Positions 4,485 through 6,368 of a DNA stretch of 6,368 nucleotides are shown piece by piece (the stretch's first letter is position 1; each line of letters opens with the position of its first letter). The notes beneath the pieces were generated by a model that saw only the letters and a list, made by a program, of their open reading frames with translations, made no database searches and was not told the origin of the DNA. Origin of the DNA: JAHJDS01 sp964569795 (GTDB lineage: Bacteria > Desulfobacterota > Desulfarculia > Desulfarculales > JAHJDS01); NCBI GenBank assembly GCA_964569795.1, contig CAZMVB010000068.1, positions 1 through 6,368 of the forward strand, given 5' to 3'. The position numbers were made by a program, and so were the translations under genes.

Positions 4485-5177
4485 ATGTCGTCCCTGGCCG
4501 ATCAGTTGATGCACCTCCACGACCGATTACTCGCCGCCTACGGACCCCAGCACTGGTGGCCGGCCGCCTCGCCCTTCGAGGTCATGGTCGGGGCCGTCCT
4601 GACCCAGAACACCAACTGGCAGAACGTCGAGCGGGCCGTGGCCAATCTCAAGAGGGCCGGGGTCCTCGATCCCGATTCGCTGCACCAAATGGACCACCAG
4701 GCCCTGGCCGAGCTGATCCGGCCGGCCGGGTACTTCAACATCAAGGCCCGGCGGCTCAAGAATTTCATGGCCGTCATCCATGATGAGTTCGAGGGCCGTA
4801 TCGAGAACATGACCGGCTGGGACACCGAGGCCCTGCGCGAGGTGCTGGTATCCACCAAGGGCATCGGCCCGGAGACGGCCGATTCAATGCTGCTCTACGC
4901 CCTCGGGCGGCCGGTGTTCGTCATCGACGCCTACACCTATCGCATCGCCGTCCGCCTGGGGCTGGCCTTTGAGGACGCCGATTACTACCAGCTCCAGGAA
5001 ATGTTCATGGACAACCTGCCCCGGGATGTTAAACTCTACAACGAACTGCACGCCCTGCTGGTGGTCCTGGGAAAGAACCACTGCCGGCCCAAACCGAAAT
5101 GCGAACCGTGCCCCTTGCTTGACCAGCCGTGTCCCGAGGGACAGAACCGGCTGGCCGACCGGAGTGATCGAGCATGA
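4485..5177 (+). CDS. HhH-GPD DNA glycosylase, endonuclease III-like (MagIII/COG2231 type) with 4Fe-4S cluster
   Basis: This base-excision repair enzyme of the endonuclease III superfamily has 230 residues. Features include SPFEVMVGAVLTQNTNWQNVERAV (29-52), LIRPAGYFNIKARRLK (77-92), the helix-hairpin-helix STKGIGPETADSMLLYAL (123-140) and FVIDAYTYRIAVRLGL (145-160) with the catalytic aspartate D148. The Lys that makes endonuclease III a lyase is Glu here (E130), pointing to a monofunctional glycosylase. The QNTNW and RPAGYFNIKA wording resembles the H. pylori MagIII 3-methyladenine glycosylase group. Four cysteines (200, 206, 209, 216) fit a [4Fe-4S] cluster, spaced 5-2-6 instead of the usual 6-2-5. 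I chose ATG 4485; an in-frame TTG at 4449 would add 12 residues and overlap the promoter. The stop overlaps the next gene by 4 bases. The substrate is not certain. Confidence 0.9.
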   Translation: MSSLADQLMHLHDRLLAAYGPQHWWPAASPFEVMVGAVLTQNTNWQNVERAVANLKRAGVLDPDSLHQMDHQALAELIRPAGYFNIKARRLKNFMAVIHDEFEGRIENMTGWDTEALREVLVSTKGIGPETADSMLLYALGRPVFVIDAYTYRIAVRLGLAFEDADYYQLQEMFMDNLPRDVKLYNELHALLVVLGKNHCRPKPKCEPCPLLDQPCPEGQNRLADRSDRA

Positions 5178-5632
5178 GAGTCATCGGCCTTTTCCTGGCC
5201 TTGTTGTTCTGTTTGGCCTCTCCTTCCTGGGCCCAGGAGTCCACGCCGCTGCCGCCCGTTCCCAAGAAAAAGCCGGTCAAGCCCCCCTTCCAGATCAAGC
5301 AGATCCTCGGTAAATGGGCCTATGTCCAGGTCCTGGCCAAGGCCCGGACCATCACCCTCAAAAACGGCAAGACCGTGCGGACCAAGCCCATCACCCGGAC
5401 GATCCAGGTGACCTTCAAGGCGGACGGGACCTTTATCATGTCCATCCGGCACCTCAAGAACAAGACCGAAAAGAGCCGGGGCAAATGGAAGCTGGACGGC
5501 CGGGTGATCCTGACCCGGTTCGCCGACGACGCGACCTGGACCAAGACCATCATCGTCAGCCTCAAGAACGGCCGGATGGTGGTCAAGGACTCGGCCAGCG
5601 GGCACAAGACCCAGTTCAGCCGTATAAACTGA
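5174..5632 (+). CDS. Small secreted protein of unknown function, lipocalin-like
   Basis: I do not recognise this 152-residue protein. It begins with a convincing Sec signal peptide: a basic start (MR), a hydrophobic core at 4-15 and SWA-Q as the likely cleavage site after A20. A Pro/Lys-rich linker (residues 24-40, including PVPKKKPVKPPF) follows. The remainder looks like all-beta strands: ILGKWAYVQ, TIQVTFKADGTFIMSI, SRGKWKLDGRVILTRF, TKTIIVSLKNGRMVVKDS. The repeated GKW and G-x-F/W-x-L pattern resembles lipocalin-like or calycin domains, but this is weak. There are no cysteines in the mature part, and the protein is strongly basic. Its ATG overlaps the glycosylase stop (ATGA, 5174-5177), so it is probably cotranscribed and translationally coupled to it. 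No functional link is evident. Confidence 0.85.
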   Translation: MRVIGLFLALLFCLASPSWAQESTPLPPVPKKKPVKPPFQIKQILGKWAYVQVLAKARTITLKNGKTVRTKPITRTIQVTFKADGTFIMSIRHLKNKTEKSRGKWKLDGRVILTRFADDATWTKTIIVSLKNGRMVVKDSASGHKTQFSRIN

Positions 5633-5784
5633 GGGGGCGTCACCTACGCTCTGCAAGAGCAGATCTTCGGTTCAGTTCACCCCAGGGCCGTTCCGTTGAG
5701 AAAATCTTTAGCGCCCCTTACGAACTGATCACCACCGTCACCTGAATCAGGGAACCAACAACCGGGACGAGGGCAGCGCGGCGG
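5633..5784. other. Intergenic gap before the GNAT gene
   Basis: This 152-base gap has no coding sequence that I can support. It holds a small hairpin, GCTCT-GCA-AGAGC (5648-5660), without a T-run and so not a clear terminator. It also holds TTGAGA (5696-5701) followed 17 bases later by a poor -10 (TACGAA, 5719-5724), a possible weak promoter for the acetyltransferase gene. Confidence 0.4.
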
Positions 5785-6368
5785 ATGGACTATTCCATAG
5801 AACCCCTGACCGCGGATCACCTGCCCGCGGTGATCGATCTCCACCTGGCCCGGTTTCCCGATGATTTCATCACCGCCCTGGGCAAGCCCTGGCTGCGGAA
5901 GGTGTTCTATCCGGCCTATCTCGATCTGCCGGGCGGGTTCGGTTTCGTGGCCCGGGCCCGGGAGGCGCTCCTGGGATACATCGTGGGCAGCGAGGACGGC
6001 CGGCAATTTTACGAGCGGATGCTCAAGGGGCGGATCCTTTATCTATTGTGGTCCCTGTTCAGGCAGGCGGCCCGGCGGCCCCGGGTCATGGGGCGGGCCG
6101 CGGCGGTGCGCCGCACCGTCCGGGCCGAGCCCGACCCCCCGGTGCCGGCCGACCTGAGTTACATCGCCGTCAGCCCCGAGGCCGAGCACGCCGGCATCGG
6201 CGCCGCCCTGGTGACCGCCCTGGCCGATCATCTCCGGCAGCGCGGACATGAGGGCTGCTGGGTCAAGGCCTGGGCCGAGAATTTTGCGGCCGACCGCTTT
6301 TACCAGTCCGTGGGCTTCCGGCCAATTCAGGATTACTTTTCCGACGGCCGCTACTGGCGGCTGTACGT
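5785..6368 (+). CDS. GNAT-family N-acetyltransferase, C-terminus cut by the window end
   Basis: This open frame has no stop before the window end and gives 194 codons from ATG 5785 (MDYSIEPLTADHLPAVIDLH). GAGGG at 5769-5773 is a possible ribosome site. The GNAT fold is visible. The N-terminal strand-helix ends in LHLARFPDDFITALGKPWLRKVFYPAY (19-45), followed by FGFVARAREALLGYIVGSE (52-70). Acetyl-CoA motif A is LSYIAVSPEAEHAGIGAALVTALADHLRQRG (124-154) with the G-I-G pyrophosphate loop at 137-139. Motif B is VKAWAENFAADRFYQSVGFRPI (160-181). Residues about 74-120 form an Arg-rich, partly hydrophobic insert before motif A. The FP-x2-F-x3-LG opening recalls GNAT enzymes found near polysaccharide or glycan genes, but the substrate is unknown. 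The missing end is probably short. Confidence 0.88.
   Translation, partial: MDYSIEPLTADHLPAVIDLHLARFPDDFITALGKPWLRKVFYPAYLDLPGGFGFVARAREALLGYIVGSEDGRQFYERMLKGRILYLLWSLFRQAARRPRVMGRAAAVRRTVRAEPDPPVPADLSYIAVSPEAEHAGIGAALVTALADHLRQRGHEGCWVKAWAENFAADRFYQSVGFRPIQDYFSDGRYWRLY

Overview
The window looks like chromosome from a high-GC, Gram-negative bacterium. The Gram-negative call rests on the ExbB-ExbD-TonB system, which only makes sense with an outer membrane. Heavy use of GCC, CTG, CGG and GGG codons, an archaeal-type cbiZ and a cobalamin riboswitch would fit a deltaproteobacterial (Desulfobacterota-like) lineage, but this is inference; no marker gene fixes the taxon. I see no mobile element, CRISPR array, tRNA or rRNA.

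Left half (1-2761, minus strand): a vitamin B12 acquisition and salvage region. In transcription order it holds cbiZ (adenosylcobinamide amidohydrolase, with a hydrophobic, possibly exported N-terminus and its own candidate promoter), then a new promoter, a textbook cobalamin riboswitch, a Rho-independent terminator, and then exbB, exbD and the start of tonB. The three transport genes overlap by 4 bases each and so are probably translationally coupled. High cobalamin should terminate transcription before exbB. When B12 is scarce the proton-motive-force motor for an outer-membrane corrinoid receptor is made. CbiZ would remodel imported corrinoids. The riboswitch lies downstream of cbiZ, so it controls the TonB module and not cbiZ.

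Centre (2781-4418, plus strand): panB (pantothenate/CoA synthesis) diverges from cbiZ across a 230-bp intergenic region with a candidate promoter for each direction. It is followed, about 220 bp later, by a small heat-shock protein gene (Hsp20) that ends in a very strong terminator.

Right part (4449-6368, plus strand): an HhH-GPD DNA glycosylase of the endonuclease III/MagIII kind, with a 4Fe-4S cysteine cluster and no catalytic lysine, probably translated from a leaderless mRNA. It overlaps by 4 bases a small secreted protein of unknown function. After about 150 bp comes a GNAT-family acetyltransferase that runs off the window end.

The most notable points are the B12-riboswitch-controlled ExbBD-TonB operon next to a possibly exported CbiZ, a 7-bp alternative pairing that would consume the B12 box in the riboswitch expression platform, and the apparent leaderless start of the glycosylase.
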